From the NCBI GenBank assembly GCA_965217565.1, contig CBDCIS010000001.1, positions 314,506 to 378,505 on the forward strand: a stretch of DNA of 64,000 bases, written 5' to 3'. Positions 33,238 to 45,292 of this stretch are shown one piece after another. The position numbers were made by a program, and so were the translations under genes. The stretch comes from CBDCIS01 sp965217565 (lineage in GTDB: Bacteria > Chloroflexota > Dehalococcoidia > Lucifugimonadales > CATOSD01). Below the pieces are notes generated by a model. It was not told where the DNA came from, made no database searches, and saw only the letters and a list, made by a program, of their open reading frames with translations. Each line of letters starts with the position of its first letter. Position 1 is the first letter of the stretch.

Positions 33238-33768
33238 ATGGCTAGAGTGACGACTGAGAGCAACGGCAGGTCGGAGTCCGGGGCGAAGTCCGAGGAGCGC
33301 GACTTCAAGTGGGCGGTTGAGTGGCTGGTGAAGCAGAGGGGGCAGCGCCAGACGGCTGAGGTCCTGGGAGTGAACCGCAAGACGGTGGCCCTGGCGCTGC
33401 GACGGGAGCGGTTGACGAGCAGGATGAATCACGCGGTCCAGACCCTCATTGCCAGCCTGGATGATCCGGGGATGCAGGAGGTCATGCCGCTTGATCGGAT
33501 GGATTCACAGATCAGCGATCTGATGGAATCCGTGGACGAGATCTATGGACTTTTCGACAGACTAATCTTGCGGGTGAAGGCGTTGGAGGAGGTGCAGGCA
33601 CAGATGCAGGTGCAGGCTAAGGCGGAGGCGGGTGAGGAAGAGGACGCTCCCGGCCACGCGGACGACATGCCGGATGTCGAGGAGCGGAAGGAAGGACTCG
33701 CGCAGGAGCCGGCGCCGGACCCGGAGCTGGGACGAGCTGGCCTGCGATTCGGCTCGTGGGGGCGCTAG
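33238..33768 (+). CDS. HTH/coiled-coil regulator family, divergent copy
   Basis: A 176-residue protein with CTACAGGAGG upstream. The HTH is ERDFKWAVEWLVKQRGQRQT then AEVLGVNRKTVALALRRERL, aligned with the HTH of the genes at 13134 and 33885. A helical stretch (MDSQISDLMESVDEIYGLF then ILRVKALEEVQAQMQVQ) forms a probable coiled coil, and the tail is acidic. It is the first gene to the right of the control region. Confidence 0.65.
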   Translation: MARVTTESNGRSESGAKSEERDFKWAVEWLVKQRGQRQTAEVLGVNRKTVALALRRERLTSRMNHAVQTLIASLDDPGMQEVMPLDRMDSQISDLMESVDEIYGLFDRLILRVKALEEVQAQMQVQAKAEAGEEEDAPGHADDMPDVEERKEGLAQEPAPDPELGRAGLRFGSWGR

Positions 33769-33884
33769 GCGCAGTAGCCGAGCCCGCGATCGTGCCGGGA
33801 AGTCCCTTACTCAACCAATGGAAGGTAATGCGGCAGTCCTCGTCGAAGTCGAGGGCGACGATCACAGAAGGAGGAGCAGAACGT

Positions 33885-34523
33885 ATGAAACCGCAGATAG
33901 GCGTCATCGAGAAGGGCAGGAGCGTCCGGGACATGCACCACCTGCGCCTCATGGCGCTGTTGCAGGAGCTGGAGCGGGACAACGGGCGCAAGAAGACCGC
34001 CGAGATTCTGGGGGTGGACCGCAGGACGCTGGACAGCAGCCTCAATGAGGGCGTGCTGTCGAGGCGCATCAGGAACCAGTTGCAGAAGGCGCTCCAGTCT
34101 GGAGTGGGCTCCGCAGCCGCCGAGCAACGGAACCGCAACGACAAGCTGGAGGACCGGATTGCCGACCTGGAGGAGGACACACGGGGCGAACTCAAAGAGA
34201 TGAGTAAAGAGCTCCGGGCACTGCGCGATGCGTATTCCAGACAGCTTCAGCGTGTCGAGCAGCGGCTGTCGGTCCTCGAATCGGGCTTCGACAGCCTTGA
34301 AACGAGAGTCGTCGGATTCCGTATGGACGGCCCGGACAAGGTCAAAGAGTCGGAGTGGATCGATGCGACTCCCCAACTCTTGGCGTGGCGGCAGGCGTTG
34401 ATCGCGCTGAAGGGGGCCGAGGAACGGCTATGCAAGGCGTTGGCTTGGGAAACTGTGCCGGAGCACCCAAAGGCCCTGGGAGTCAACACGGGAACGTCCG
34501 GCCCGGACGGCGCGGGACTCTAG
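33885..34523 (+). CDS. HTH/coiled-coil regulator family, copy 2
   Basis: A 212-residue protein. AAGGAGGAG precedes the ATG at 33885; an earlier in-frame ATG at 33756 would overlap the previous gene. Residues 6-85 (GVIEKGRSVRDMHHLRLMAL ... KKTAEILGVDRRTLDSSL ... QSGVGSAAAEQRNRN) are almost identical to the gene at 13134. The coiled coil continues (LEEDTRGELKEMSKELRALR), and the C-terminus (TPQLLAWRQALIALKGAEE) is diverged. Near-identical DNA in the 5' third suggests recent exchange between the two elements. Confidence 0.7.
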   Translation: MKPQIGVIEKGRSVRDMHHLRLMALLQELERDNGRKKTAEILGVDRRTLDSSLNEGVLSRRIRNQLQKALQSGVGSAAAEQRNRNDKLEDRIADLEEDTRGELKEMSKELRALRDAYSRQLQRVEQRLSVLESGFDSLETRVVGFRMDGPDKVKESEWIDATPQLLAWRQALIALKGAEERLCKALAWETVPEHPKALGVNTGTSGPDGAGL

Positions 34524-34599
34524 ACCCCTATGACTAGTTTCCAAGCGACCCAACTCGGCGCCTGTTCTCACTGACACGCTTGATCCCTTTATGGCTCGT

Positions 34600-35053
34600 C
34601 GTCAGCCTCATCTGTCCACGACCCTTATTTCTGCGGTATCGTCCTCGTCCGTGACGCTTAGCTGTCCGAAGTGCCCGGCGGGTCGGTAGCGGTCACCACA
34701 ACCGTGTATGTGTTCTTGACCTCGTAGTTCAAAGGAGCTCTCGTTCTTAGCTGGCCATTGTTCCTCAATATGTTCGAAGGACCGGGCGTCGGGGCCGCCC
34801 AGGGTGTAGATGAGAAGGTCGTCGTCTGCGTCATCGGCGCTGGCCGCCGGTCCTCTGTCTTCAGAAGGTGGTCGAGGCCGAGGGATCCGGCGGGGGCCGT
34901 CGGCGCTGTCGTGTGTCTCGTGCCGGGCCGCAGGTCCGTCTGCCGTGGCGGGTGCGCTGTCTCGTTATGGCCGTACGCCGTCGGGAAACCGTATCCACTA
35001 TGATTTTCGAGGACTCCCACTTTTTGGGCACGACCTCTTCGCTGACCAGGCAT
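34600..35053 (-). pseudogene. Decayed cadherin-like surface-protein gene
   Basis: Read on the minus strand, one frame gives LLIYTLGGPDARSFEHIE and, after a frameshift near 34765, another gives NNGQLRTRAPLNYEVKNTYT then VVVTATDPPGTSDS and a stop. Together these form a recognisable cadherin-like domain (YTLGGPDA ... GQL.T.APLDYE ... Y.V.V.ATD). Sequence upstream (toward 35050) and downstream shows more frame breaks. It lies beneath the same upstream sequence as the intact surface gene at 35880-39542. Confidence 0.65.
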
Positions 35054-35102
35054 GTGTATTCCGGGCGCACAAAATGCCCTTTATGACGCTAGAGGCAAGG
35101 GA

Positions 35103-35165
35103 CAAGGCCATCAAGAGCCCTGCGCCACATTGTTGACAGGGTTTTTGGACAGGCCGTTTTGGAGA
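35103..35165 (-). repeat. Conserved upstream sequence of surface-protein genes, copy 1
   Basis: AAGGCCATCAAGAGCC, TGCG-CACAT-GTTGACAGG and the following TTTTTGGACAGGCCGTTTTGGA match the copy at about 39665-39740 upstream of the intact Fn3/LRR gene. Both lie upstream of minus-strand surface-protein genes (one decayed), so they probably hold a shared promoter or recombination site. Confidence 0.55.
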
Positions 35166-35244
35166 AGCCTAGGGGTGAATATCAAATGCTTATTTGGGCC
35201 AGATAAGGGGTCCTTTGGCCCCGTCGCGGCCCTTCACCGCCTCC

Positions 35245-35492
35245 TTAATCGGCGAACAGATAGCCGAGTCCCACGCTGTCAGCCAAGGCCAGAAGCGCCT
35301 TCATGTGCCGATAGTTGGGCCGCACGCCGTTCTTCCTCCAACGCCTGATGGTGAGGGGGGAGGGACGCGCAGCCGACGGGCGATCTCCGCCCACGACAGG
35401 CCGGACGCATGCTTGAACCACTCCAGGCGCTGCAGGAAGTCGTCTGAGGAGGCGTGGAATCTTCTCCTGTACTGTGTGCACTCTCTCCGCAT
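35245..35492 (-). pseudogene. Frameshifted HTH gene (copy of 58135-58380)
   Basis: Begins with an ATG at 35492, MRRECTQYRRRFHA, then RLEWFKHASGLSWAEIARRL. The frame breaks at a run of six G (35355-35360); the intact copy has four G at 58245-58248. Beyond the break the correct continuation (LTIRRWRKNGVRPNYRHMKA ... LGYLFAD) is in another frame and stops at 35245. The two-base difference in a G tract could be decay or phase variation. Confidence 0.75.
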
Positions 35493-35624
35493 GGCGTCCC
35501 TCCTCCCACAGGACGCATCGCGACCCTCTCATGGGGGGAGTCCTGCGGTCCGGCATCGACGCGACGGACGGAAGGCGTCTGGTCACTCCGCCTGTCCGCT
35601 CCCCTGCATTGGGAGAGCGCCCGT

Positions 35625-35651
35625 CCGGGCGGAGTGACGAACCCCGCCCGG
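35625..35651 (-). terminator. Hairpin, copy of the one at 58514
   Basis: CCGGGCGG (35625-35632) pairs perfectly with CCGCCCGG (35644-35651). It lies between the surface-protein tail fragment and the HTH pseudogene, the same place as the hairpin at 58514-58540. Confidence 0.55.
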
Positions 35652-35697
35652 ACTCCATCCAGATGTGTGGCCTCTGTTGCCCGAAGGCCGCGACGCT

Positions 35698-35870
35698 CTA
35701 CCCGCCCGGCCCGTTGACGGTGATCTCGGTCCTGCCGTCTTCCGTGCAGACGGCGCCCTGGGCGTTGCAGTCGGTGGTGATGGGCAGGACGATGACCATG
35801 TCGCCGTTGCCGCCGGGCTCCCCCGTGATCCGCCACTTCCGGTCCGGCTGCTGGCCTTGCCGCGCCGGGC
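35698..35870 (-). pseudogene. Detached C-terminal fragment of a surface protein
   Basis: The minus strand encodes KWRITGEPGGNGDMVIVLPI then TTDCNAQGAVCTEDGRTEIT and a stop at 35698. This matches the C-terminal domain of the giant protein at 58593 (EWRITVEPGGNGDVVIVLPT, TTDCDAQGAVCTADGR). The start of the domain is missing and the Fn3/LRR gene ends directly upstream (35880). It appears to be the remnant of a previous surface gene whose body was replaced. Confidence 0.7.
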
Positions 35871-35879
35871 GCGGGGTTG

Positions 35880-38800
35880 CTACTTCCATTTGCAAGTCAG
35901 ACCGCTCCTGGTGGAACACACGTTGCTGGGCCGGACGATATCGTTAAGGCTAGCGGCGTTGTTGCCGCCCACATCCAGCATGGTGAGAGCGCCCGCATTG
36001 CTAATGTCGACTCTAAGAAACGCCAGGGCATGCGTCGTGGCGAACTTGTGGAGTTTGTTGTTGTCCAGGTAGAGCGACTTCAGCTTTGGGACCTGGCCGC
36101 GATTGAACTGCAGGGTCCTGAGCTTGTTGCCGGAGAGCCAGAGGTCTTCGAGCTGGGGGAAGTTCTGGCCCGACATCCACACGGCCGGCTCGCTTTGGCT
36201 GCCCCCGTTGCTCAGTTCGTTGTAGCCCAGATCGAGCCTCTTGAGTTTGCCACTGTCGGCGATGCTGAAAGAGGTGATGTCGTTGCCACTCAGGTACAGG
36301 TACACGAGGTTACCGCCGGGGATGCTCACTGAAGTCAACTCGTTGCTCGCCGCATCCAACAGCTCGTATCTCCTGGAGCCTGGAACGGTGAGGCTGGTGA
36401 GATTGTTGTGAGCCATGTAGAGCGAGGTCGACGTCTTATCTATTTCGGGATGGTTTCTGCCGATGTCTGAGAGGTCGATCGACGTGAGATTGTTGTTCGA
36501 GACGTTAAAGTCCACCAGGCTACGCAGGTGTCCGCTGGTGATCACGGAGGCAAGCTGGTTGTTGTAGGCGCTCACCGTTCTGAGGTTCTGCGCGTGCGGG
36601 AGCGCGAGGCCCGTGATGCGATTGTGGCCGAGCCGCAACGCAATCAATCTCCCGTTGGCGGACAGGTCGACATAGCCGTCGATGTTGTTCCCTTGCAGGT
36701 ACAGGTACTCCAGCTTCGTCAGGCCGCAGAATTGGATCGCCGACGAAATCCTGTTGTTCGCCAGTCTCAACTGCTTCAGCCCGGTCGCATACTGCAGGCC
36801 CTCCATGCTGGCGATGCCGCTGTACGCGGCTCGGATCTCCTCGACCGTGGCGAGCTCCGCATAGGTGATGGTGTCCCCGGAGCTCTTTCCGAGCGCCGCC
36901 TCGATCACGCGCCGCAACGCAGGGTCGGGAATGGAGACCGCAGCCGTGGTGTCGGTGATCTCTCTCGCCGGGCAGATCGCCTGGCCGAGGATCGCGAACT
37001 TCACTATCACGTCCCCACCATCGATCTGGTACCGACCCCAGTAGGCTCGCCTTCCGTTGACATAGTCGCCGATGGACCACCCGGGGTCCGCGGACGGGTC
37101 CTCGCCGGTGAGTGTCGTCAGTTCCAATTTGAGGAACGAATTTATGGGCGCGTCGTCCAGCTCTAAGCCCAGCCAGTATGTCGTGCGCGGATCGAGGGTG
37201 ATGGCGCTCTCCGCGTCGATGGTCAGCACGCCCAACGGCGGGCGGGTCAGCAGGCCAACCGTGTGGGCCAGGGTCCCCGGCGTGCCGCCGTCGTCGTCGT
37301 AGATCGCCGCCTTGAGCTTGTCTGAAGACGCCGAGAGCATGAATGACGTCAGGCTGACCGATACCTGCACCCCATCGATGACGTAGCCGTCAGGATTCGG
37401 CCCGGTCGTGAACGGGCTGGCAAGAGCTTGGTCCGTATTGGAGTCGTCAATCCAGCCTACAGACGCAGTAAATGCCGTGGCCTGCCCGAGGTTGCTGACC
37501 AGTCTTGTGAGCGGCTGGCCGCGGATCGCGAACTTGAACGGATTAATCAAGCGCACCCAGGACGCCGTCGGTCTGTCCCGTTTATAAGTGTCGCCCATTG
37601 ACCAGCCCGGCTCTGCGCCCGAGTCGACGTTAGGAGTGCTCGAACCTGCCAGCTGGACCACCTCAGTGGCGGTAACGTCGGTAATGCCATCCATCTCTAG
37701 TACCAGCCAGTAGGTCGTGCCCGGGTCCAGGGTGATCGGGTCGGAGGGGTCCAGGGTCAGTGGGCCGACCTGCGGGTCTGCGACTCCGCTGAAAGAGTGG
37801 ACCGGGGTTCCCGGCGTGCCGCCGTCGTCGTCGTAGATCGCCGCCTTGACGATGGTGTTCGCATCCGTGCCGAGCGTATTGACTATCTCGACCTGCACGC
37901 CGTTGACGGCATATCCGCCCGAGGCGGGTCCGGTGGTGAAGGAGACGGCTCGGATAATGTCGGGTTGCAGAAGGCCGCTAAGGTGGCCAATGCTAAGGCG
38001 ATCAGCTGAGGTCAGCCGGCCCAGGTTGCTGATCAGCGGTGTGTCGGAGCTCTGCTCGGCGGTCTCGGGCTCTATCACCTCCACGATCGCGGGAGGCGGC
38101 AGCGGCGGGTCCGCCTGTTCGGCGGCCACGGTTATCAGGGTGTCGGCGGTCCAGGGGCCGCTCCATCGGCGGTCTCCAAAGTAGCGCGCCTGCATGCGCA
38201 CCTTGTACTCCACGCCGGCCTCAAGACCGGTGACGGTGACCGTCGTCTCCGTCCCTTCCGGGTAGACATGGCCCTCGTCGACGGTCCAGGACTTGTACTC
38301 CTCGCCGGGCTTCGCCCAGTCGATGCGGTAGTCGGTGGGCGCGGGGTTGGGAATCTCCCATGACACGACGACCGTCCCGGACGTGTCGCTGCTCAGCGTC
38401 GGAGCGCTCATGACGCCATCCGCCCCCCGGGGCTCGTTCGTGCCAACCTCGCCTGCAACGGTAATAGTGGTGTCGGCGGTCCAGGGGCCGCTCCATCGGC
38501 GGTCTCCGAAGTAGCGCGCCCGCATGCGCACCTTGTACTCCACGCCGGCCTCAAGACCGGTGACGGTGACCGTCGTCTCCGTCCCTTCCGGGTAGACATG
38601 GCCCTCGTCGACGGTCCAGGACTTGTACTCCTCGCCGGGCTTCGCCCAGTCGATGCGGTAGTCGGTGGGCGCGGGGTTGGGAATCTCCCATGACACGACG
38701 ACCGTCCCGGACGTGTCGCTGCTCAGCGTCGGAGCGCTCATGACGCCATCCGCCGGCGGGGGATCGCTCGGGGCAACCTCGCCTGCAACGGCAATGGTGG

Positions 38801-39542
38801 TGTCGGCGGTCCAGGGGCCGCTCCATCGGCGGTCTCCGAAGTAGCGGGCCCGCATGCGCACCTTGTACTCCACGCCGGCCTCAAGACCGGTGACGGTGAC
38901 CGTCGTCTCCGTCCCTTCCGGGTAGACATGGCCCTCGTCGACGGTCCAGGACGTGTATTCCTCGCCGGGCTTCGCCCAGTCGATGCGGTAGTCGGTGGGC
39001 TCGGGGCTGGGAATCTCCCATGACACGACGACCGTCCCGGACGTGTCGCTGCTCAGCGTCGGAGCGCTCATGACGCCATCCGCCGGCGGGGGATCGCTCG
39101 GGGCAACCTCGCCTGCAACGGCAATGGTGGTGTCGGCGGTCCAGGGGCCGCTCCATCGGCGGTCTCCGAAGTAGCGGGCCCGCATGCGCACCTTGTACTC
39201 CACGCCGGCCTCAAGACCGGTGACGGTGACCGTCGTCTCCGTCCCTTCCGGGTAGACATGGCCCTCGTCGACGGTCCAGGACGTGTACTCCTCGCCGGAC
39301 TTCGCCCAGTCGATGCGGTAGTCGGTGGGCTCGGGGCTGGGAATCTCCCATGACAGGACCACCGTCCCGCAAGTGTCGCTGCTCAGCGTCGGGGCGCTCA
39401 TGGCGCCATCCTGCGCCTGAGCCTTCGCGACAAAGTCGCCTCCGAAAGTCACCGCAGCCAGCGCCAGCATCGCAATCGCTGCAACGAGCGCAACTATTCG
39501 AACCGGCCAGCCACGCATCTGATGTCTGCTTCCAATTCTCAT
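35880..39542 (-). CDS. Secreted surface protein: four Fn3 repeats, two anchor-type domains, leucine-rich repeats
   Basis: A 1220-residue protein. After a signal peptide (VRIVALVAAIAMLALAAVTF) come four nearly identical Fn3 domains of 110 residues (APTLSSDTSGTVVVSWEIP ... TVTVTGLEAGVEYKVRMRA). Two beta-domains follow with KAAIYDDDGGTPGT and TLDPGTTYWLVLE, like choice-of-anchor modules. The last 330 residues are leucine-rich repeats (LKQLRLANNRISS, LEYLYLQGNNIDG, LKRLDLGYNELSN). No sortase motif or C-terminal membrane helix is seen. Likely an adhesin or host-interaction protein. Confidence 0.88.
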   Translation of the reverse strand: MRIGSRHQMRGWPVRIVALVAAIAMLALAAVTFGGDFVAKAQAQDGAMSAPTLSSDTCGTVVLSWEIPSPEPTDYRIDWAKSGEEYTSWTVDEGHVYPEGTETTVTVTGLEAGVEYKVRMRARYFGDRRWSGPWTADTTIAVAGEVAPSDPPPADGVMSAPTLSSDTSGTVVVSWEIPSPEPTDYRIDWAKPGEEYTSWTVDEGHVYPEGTETTVTVTGLEAGVEYKVRMRARYFGDRRWSGPWTADTTIAVAGEVAPSDPPPADGVMSAPTLSSDTSGTVVVSWEIPNPAPTDYRIDWAKPGEEYKSWTVDEGHVYPEGTETTVTVTGLEAGVEYKVRMRARYFGDRRWSGPWTADTTITVAGEVGTNEPRGADGVMSAPTLSSDTSGTVVVSWEIPNPAPTDYRIDWAKPGEEYKSWTVDEGHVYPEGTETTVTVTGLEAGVEYKVRMQARYFGDRRWSGPWTADTLITVAAEQADPPLPPPAIVEVIEPETAEQSSDTPLISNLGRLTSADRLSIGHLSGLLQPDIIRAVSFTTGPASGGYAVNGVQVEIVNTLGTDANTIVKAAIYDDDGGTPGTPVHSFSGVADPQVGPLTLDPSDPITLDPGTTYWLVLEMDGITDVTATEVVQLAGSSTPNVDSGAEPGWSMGDTYKRDRPTASWVRLINPFKFAIRGQPLTRLVSNLGQATAFTASVGWIDDSNTDQALASPFTTGPNPDGYVIDGVQVSVSLTSFMLSASSDKLKAAIYDDDGGTPGTLAHTVGLLTRPPLGVLTIDAESAITLDPRTTYWLGLELDDAPINSFLKLELTTLTGEDPSADPGWSIGDYVNGRRAYWGRYQIDGGDVIVKFAILGQAICPAREITDTTAAVSIPDPALRRVIEAALGKSSGDTITYAELATVEEIRAAYSGIASMEGLQYATGLKQLRLANNRISSAIQFCGLTKLEYLYLQGNNIDGYVDLSANGRLIALRLGHNRITGLALPHAQNLRTVSAYNNQLASVITSGHLRSLVDFNVSNNNLTSIDLSDIGRNHPEIDKTSTSLYMAHNNLTSLTVPGSRRYELLDAASNELTSVSIPGGNLVYLYLSGNDITSFSIADSGKLKRLDLGYNELSNGGSQSEPAVWMSGQNFPQLEDLWLSGNKLRTLQFNRGQVPKLKSLYLDNNKLHKFATTHALAFLRVDISNAGALTMLDVGGNNAASLNDIVRPSNVCSTRSGLTCKWK
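38130..39420 (-). repeat. Four tandem 330-bp repeats encoding Fn3 domains
   Basis: Blocks such as GTGTCGGCGGTCCAGGGGCC recur at 330-base spacing (near 38141, 38471, 38801 and 39131). The copies are nearly identical at DNA level; only short linkers and scattered codons differ. Such identity implies recent duplication or gene conversion and makes the copy number prone to change. Confidence 0.85.
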
Positions 39543-39936
39543 TTGGCCTACCCTCCGTTCCTGTTCGGGATGCCCCTGTATTCATTGAATGCGCCGTGCA
39601 TCGGAGACGGCGTGCTTTTCCCAAGCCTGAATGGGCCGACCATCAAGCTAGCCGGGAATGCGAAGGCCATCAAGAGCCGTGCGTCACATCGTTGACAGGA
39701 CTTTTGCGGGGGGGGGCGTTCAGAGCGGTCGTTTTGGAACCATTTTGGGGCCAATAGACCCCGCCGTTCGCCCTGTCTAATACGCATATGTGTTGAGTGC
39801 TTTTGACGTGCTTGATAGGAGTCCTATCGCCCCATGTCGCAGGGTGCTATTAGCACTCGACAGCCGTCCTTCGAAGAGGGTACTTTGAAGATGCCGGAGG
39901 CAACTGTTCACATCGTCACAAAGGGGGAGTCCGCCA
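39543..39936. other. Divergent intergenic region, surface gene / histidine kinase
   Basis: About 390 bases without a gene. It holds copy 2 of the conserved upstream sequence (AAGGCCATCAAGAGCC ... GTTGACAGGACTTTTGC, about 39665-39740), a run of G at about 39708-39716, and TTGACG...TAGGAGTCCTATCG near 39797 that could be a promoter for the kinase. AGGAGTCCT is a small palindrome. Confidence 0.45.
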
Positions 39937-41211
39937 TTGCCGGAGGACGGTCTCGGCGCAGTCGATCAAATGCCCGCAGCGCCCCAGAGAAGGTCGGAGA
40001 GGCGGTGCGGGGGCACGGCCGTGCCCGGAGCCGGAGTGTCGGGGTGGTTCGTCCGCACCGTCCGGGCCGACCCGGAGGTGCTCCTCTTCGGGGCGAAGGT
40101 CTCCGTCTGGCTGCGCTGGTTCGTCTGGGCGGTCGCCCTGGCCCAGCTGGCCTACCGCCCCGAGTTCTGGCTGGACACCCACGGGCAGTACCTGTTTCTG
40201 CACGTGCCGCTGGTGGTGTTCAACGGCCTCGTCCACTACAGGTTCCACCGGGGCTGGGCGGCGACGTGGCGCTGGCTGCTCTTCCTGAGCGCCATGGACG
40301 TCGCCCTGATCACCGGCGCCATCGTCATGGCCGCCGACTTCGACATCTACTTCTTCGTCGCCTACTACGTCGCGCTCGCCCTGTTCGCCGTCGTCTTCAC
40401 GTCGCTGTGGCTCGGCCTGGCGTGGACCACGATGGCCGCCCTCGTCTATGCCGTCGTCAGCTTTGCGGTGGACCCGGGTCTTGAATTCGCTGCCGGCGAG
40501 GAGAAGGCCCTACTCGGCAGGATAGCGGCGATGTACGGCGTCGTCGGATGCGTCAGCCTGGTCGCCCGCTTCGAGCGGGTCAGGCGGCAGCGTTCCGCCG
40601 AGCGGGAGCGGGAGCTGCACCGGGAGCGCATCGAGCTCTCCCAGGCCATCCACGACACCGCCGCGCAGACGGCGTACATGGTCTCCATGGGGATACACCG
40701 GGCCATGAGGATGGCCGGCGGCGCAAACGAGGAGCTGGCGGGGACGCTGGCGGCGACCTCGTCGCTGTCGAAGGCGGTCATCTGGGAGCTGAGGCGTCCC
40801 ATAGACGAGGGGCAGCTCTTCGAGGGAAGGGAGTTGGGCCGGGTGCTCTGGTCCCACACCGACAACTTCTCGAAGACCGCCTCGATTCCGGCGGAGCTGC
40901 TCCAGACCGGGACCGAGCCGCCCCTCGCCGTGGAGACCAAGGCCCGGCTCTTCTCCATAGCCCACAACGCCCTCACCAACGCCTTCCTGCACGCCGGGGC
41001 AAGCCGGGTGGAGGTCAGGCTGGACTTCGAGAGCGGAGGTCTGCGGCTCTCCGTATCGGACGACGGGGTCGGCCTCCCGGACGACTACGCCGAGCGCGGG
41101 CGGGGCTTCAGGGGAATGGAGGCGGACGCCGAAAGACTGGGCGGCAGGCTCGTCGTGGAGACGGGCGGACCCGGCGGGGGCACGACCGTGACGTGCGAGA
41201 TGCCGCTGTAG
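39937..41211 (+). CDS. NarL-type sensor histidine kinase
   Basis: A TTG at 39937 is used, with AAGGGGGAG upstream. The 424-residue protein has a membrane domain with about five or six hydrophobic helices (WLRWFVWAVALAQLAY, YFFVAYYVALALFAVVF, WTTMAALVYAVVSFAV). A HisKA_3 dimerisation segment has LSQAIHDTAAQTAYMVSMGI with the phospho-acceptor His. The ATPase has AHNALTNAFLHAGAS (N box) and SDDGVGLPDD plus GGGTTVTCEMPL (G boxes). It is 24 bases upstream of its response regulator. Confidence 0.88.
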   Translation: MPEDGLGAVDQMPAAPQRRSERRCGGTAVPGAGVSGWFVRTVRADPEVLLFGAKVSVWLRWFVWAVALAQLAYRPEFWLDTHGQYLFLHVPLVVFNGLVHYRFHRGWAATWRWLLFLSAMDVALITGAIVMAADFDIYFFVAYYVALALFAVVFTSLWLGLAWTTMAALVYAVVSFAVDPGLEFAAGEEKALLGRIAAMYGVVGCVSLVARFERVRRQRSAERERELHRERIELSQAIHDTAAQTAYMVSMGIHRAMRMAGGANEELAGTLAATSSLSKAVIWELRRPIDEGQLFEGRELGRVLWSHTDNFSKTASIPAELLQTGTEPPLAVETKARLFSIAHNALTNAFLHAGASRVEVRLDFESGGLRLSVSDDGVGLPDDYAERGRGFRGMEADAERLGGRLVVETGGPGGGTTVTCEMPL

Positions 41212-41235
41212 GCAGTCTTACGGAAGGAGACCGAC

Positions 41236-41910
41236 ATGTCATCGACCGAACGAATAAGGGTGATGGTGGCGGACGACCACCCCCTCATGAGGAACGGCCT
41301 GCGGGAGGCCCTGGACGGCGAGGAGGACTTCGAGGTCGTCGGACAGGCCTCGGACGGAGTCGAGGCGGTCAGGATGGCGCAGCGGGTCGAGCCCGACGTC
41401 ATCGTCATGGACGTGATGATGCCGGGCAAGGACGGCGTCGACGCCTGCCGGGAGATCATGGAGGAGATGCCGAACATCCAGGTGCTGATGCTCACGGCCT
41501 CCACCGCCGAGGATGCCGTGATCGAGGCCGTGGCCGCTGGGGCGACAGGCTACCTTCAGAAACACTCGGGGCCGGAGGAGCTGGCGGTCGCGATTCGGGA
41601 CTTGGCCCAGGGGAAACTGCGCATACCGGACCGGTACATACGGAGGGTCTTCGCGATGATCAGGGGCCAGCGCGGTCTCGGCGCCGGGCGGGGCCTGGAG
41701 TCGATAACGGACCGTGAGAAGGAGATACTGAGGCTGTTCGCCAGCGGCAGGTCATACGCCCAGATCGCCGAGGCCAGGGGCAACAAGGCCTCGACCATCA
41801 AGAACGCGATCTACCGCATCCAGGAGAAGCTGGGGGTCGAGTCGAAGCAGGAGCTCGTGGTCTGGGCCGTGCGCAACGGCCTGCTGGACGGGGAGGAGCA
41901 GGCCAGATGA
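41236..41910 (+). CDS. NarL/LuxR-family response regulator
   Basis: A 224-residue protein. The receiver domain has MVADDHPLMRNGLREAL, the phospho-acceptor in PDVIVMDVMMPGKDG, TAST and YLQKHSG (Lys). The C-terminal LuxR-type HTH is LESITDREKEILRLFASGRSYAQIAE then STIKNAIYRIQEKLGV. GGAAGGAG precedes the ATG. With the kinase it forms a complete two-component system; the divergent surface gene is a possible target by position only. Confidence 0.92.
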   Translation: MSSTERIRVMVADDHPLMRNGLREALDGEEDFEVVGQASDGVEAVRMAQRVEPDVIVMDVMMPGKDGVDACREIMEEMPNIQVLMLTASTAEDAVIEAVAAGATGYLQKHSGPEELAVAIRDLAQGKLRIPDRYIRRVFAMIRGQRGLGAGRGLESITDREKEILRLFASGRSYAQIAEARGNKASTIKNAIYRIQEKLGVESKQELVVWAVRNGLLDGEEQAR

Positions 41911-42148
41911 GGACGGAGTGGAACCTGTCGTCGGGGGAGCGGTATGCCCATCCCTGAGCGGACACTGTCACGGTGGAGCCATCATCGGACGGCGACGGCC
42001 TTGACGCAGGCGCAGGGCTCCTACAGGAACGACACGAGCCTCGGCGGCGTCAGCGATGTGGACCTCGGTCCACCAACCTTAATGAAATCAAGAACCTTTA
42101 CCTTGAGGCTCCATTTGGCGGTGTAAGCGCGAAGCTGTTCCCGGCGCA

Positions 42149-45288
<3,140 letters not shown>

Positions 45289-45292
<4 letters not shown>

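Noticed and set aside
34658..35053. Intact 131-residue protein on the minus strand
   Set aside because: Its C-terminal half is a cadherin-like fragment but the N-terminal half is out of frame with the rest of the domain; better read as a decayed gene.
41911..42148. Possible small gene after the response regulator (ORF 41944-42126)
   Set aside because: No ribosome site of note, no conserved features, Arg/Thr-rich frame. The 240-bp gap shows nothing else.
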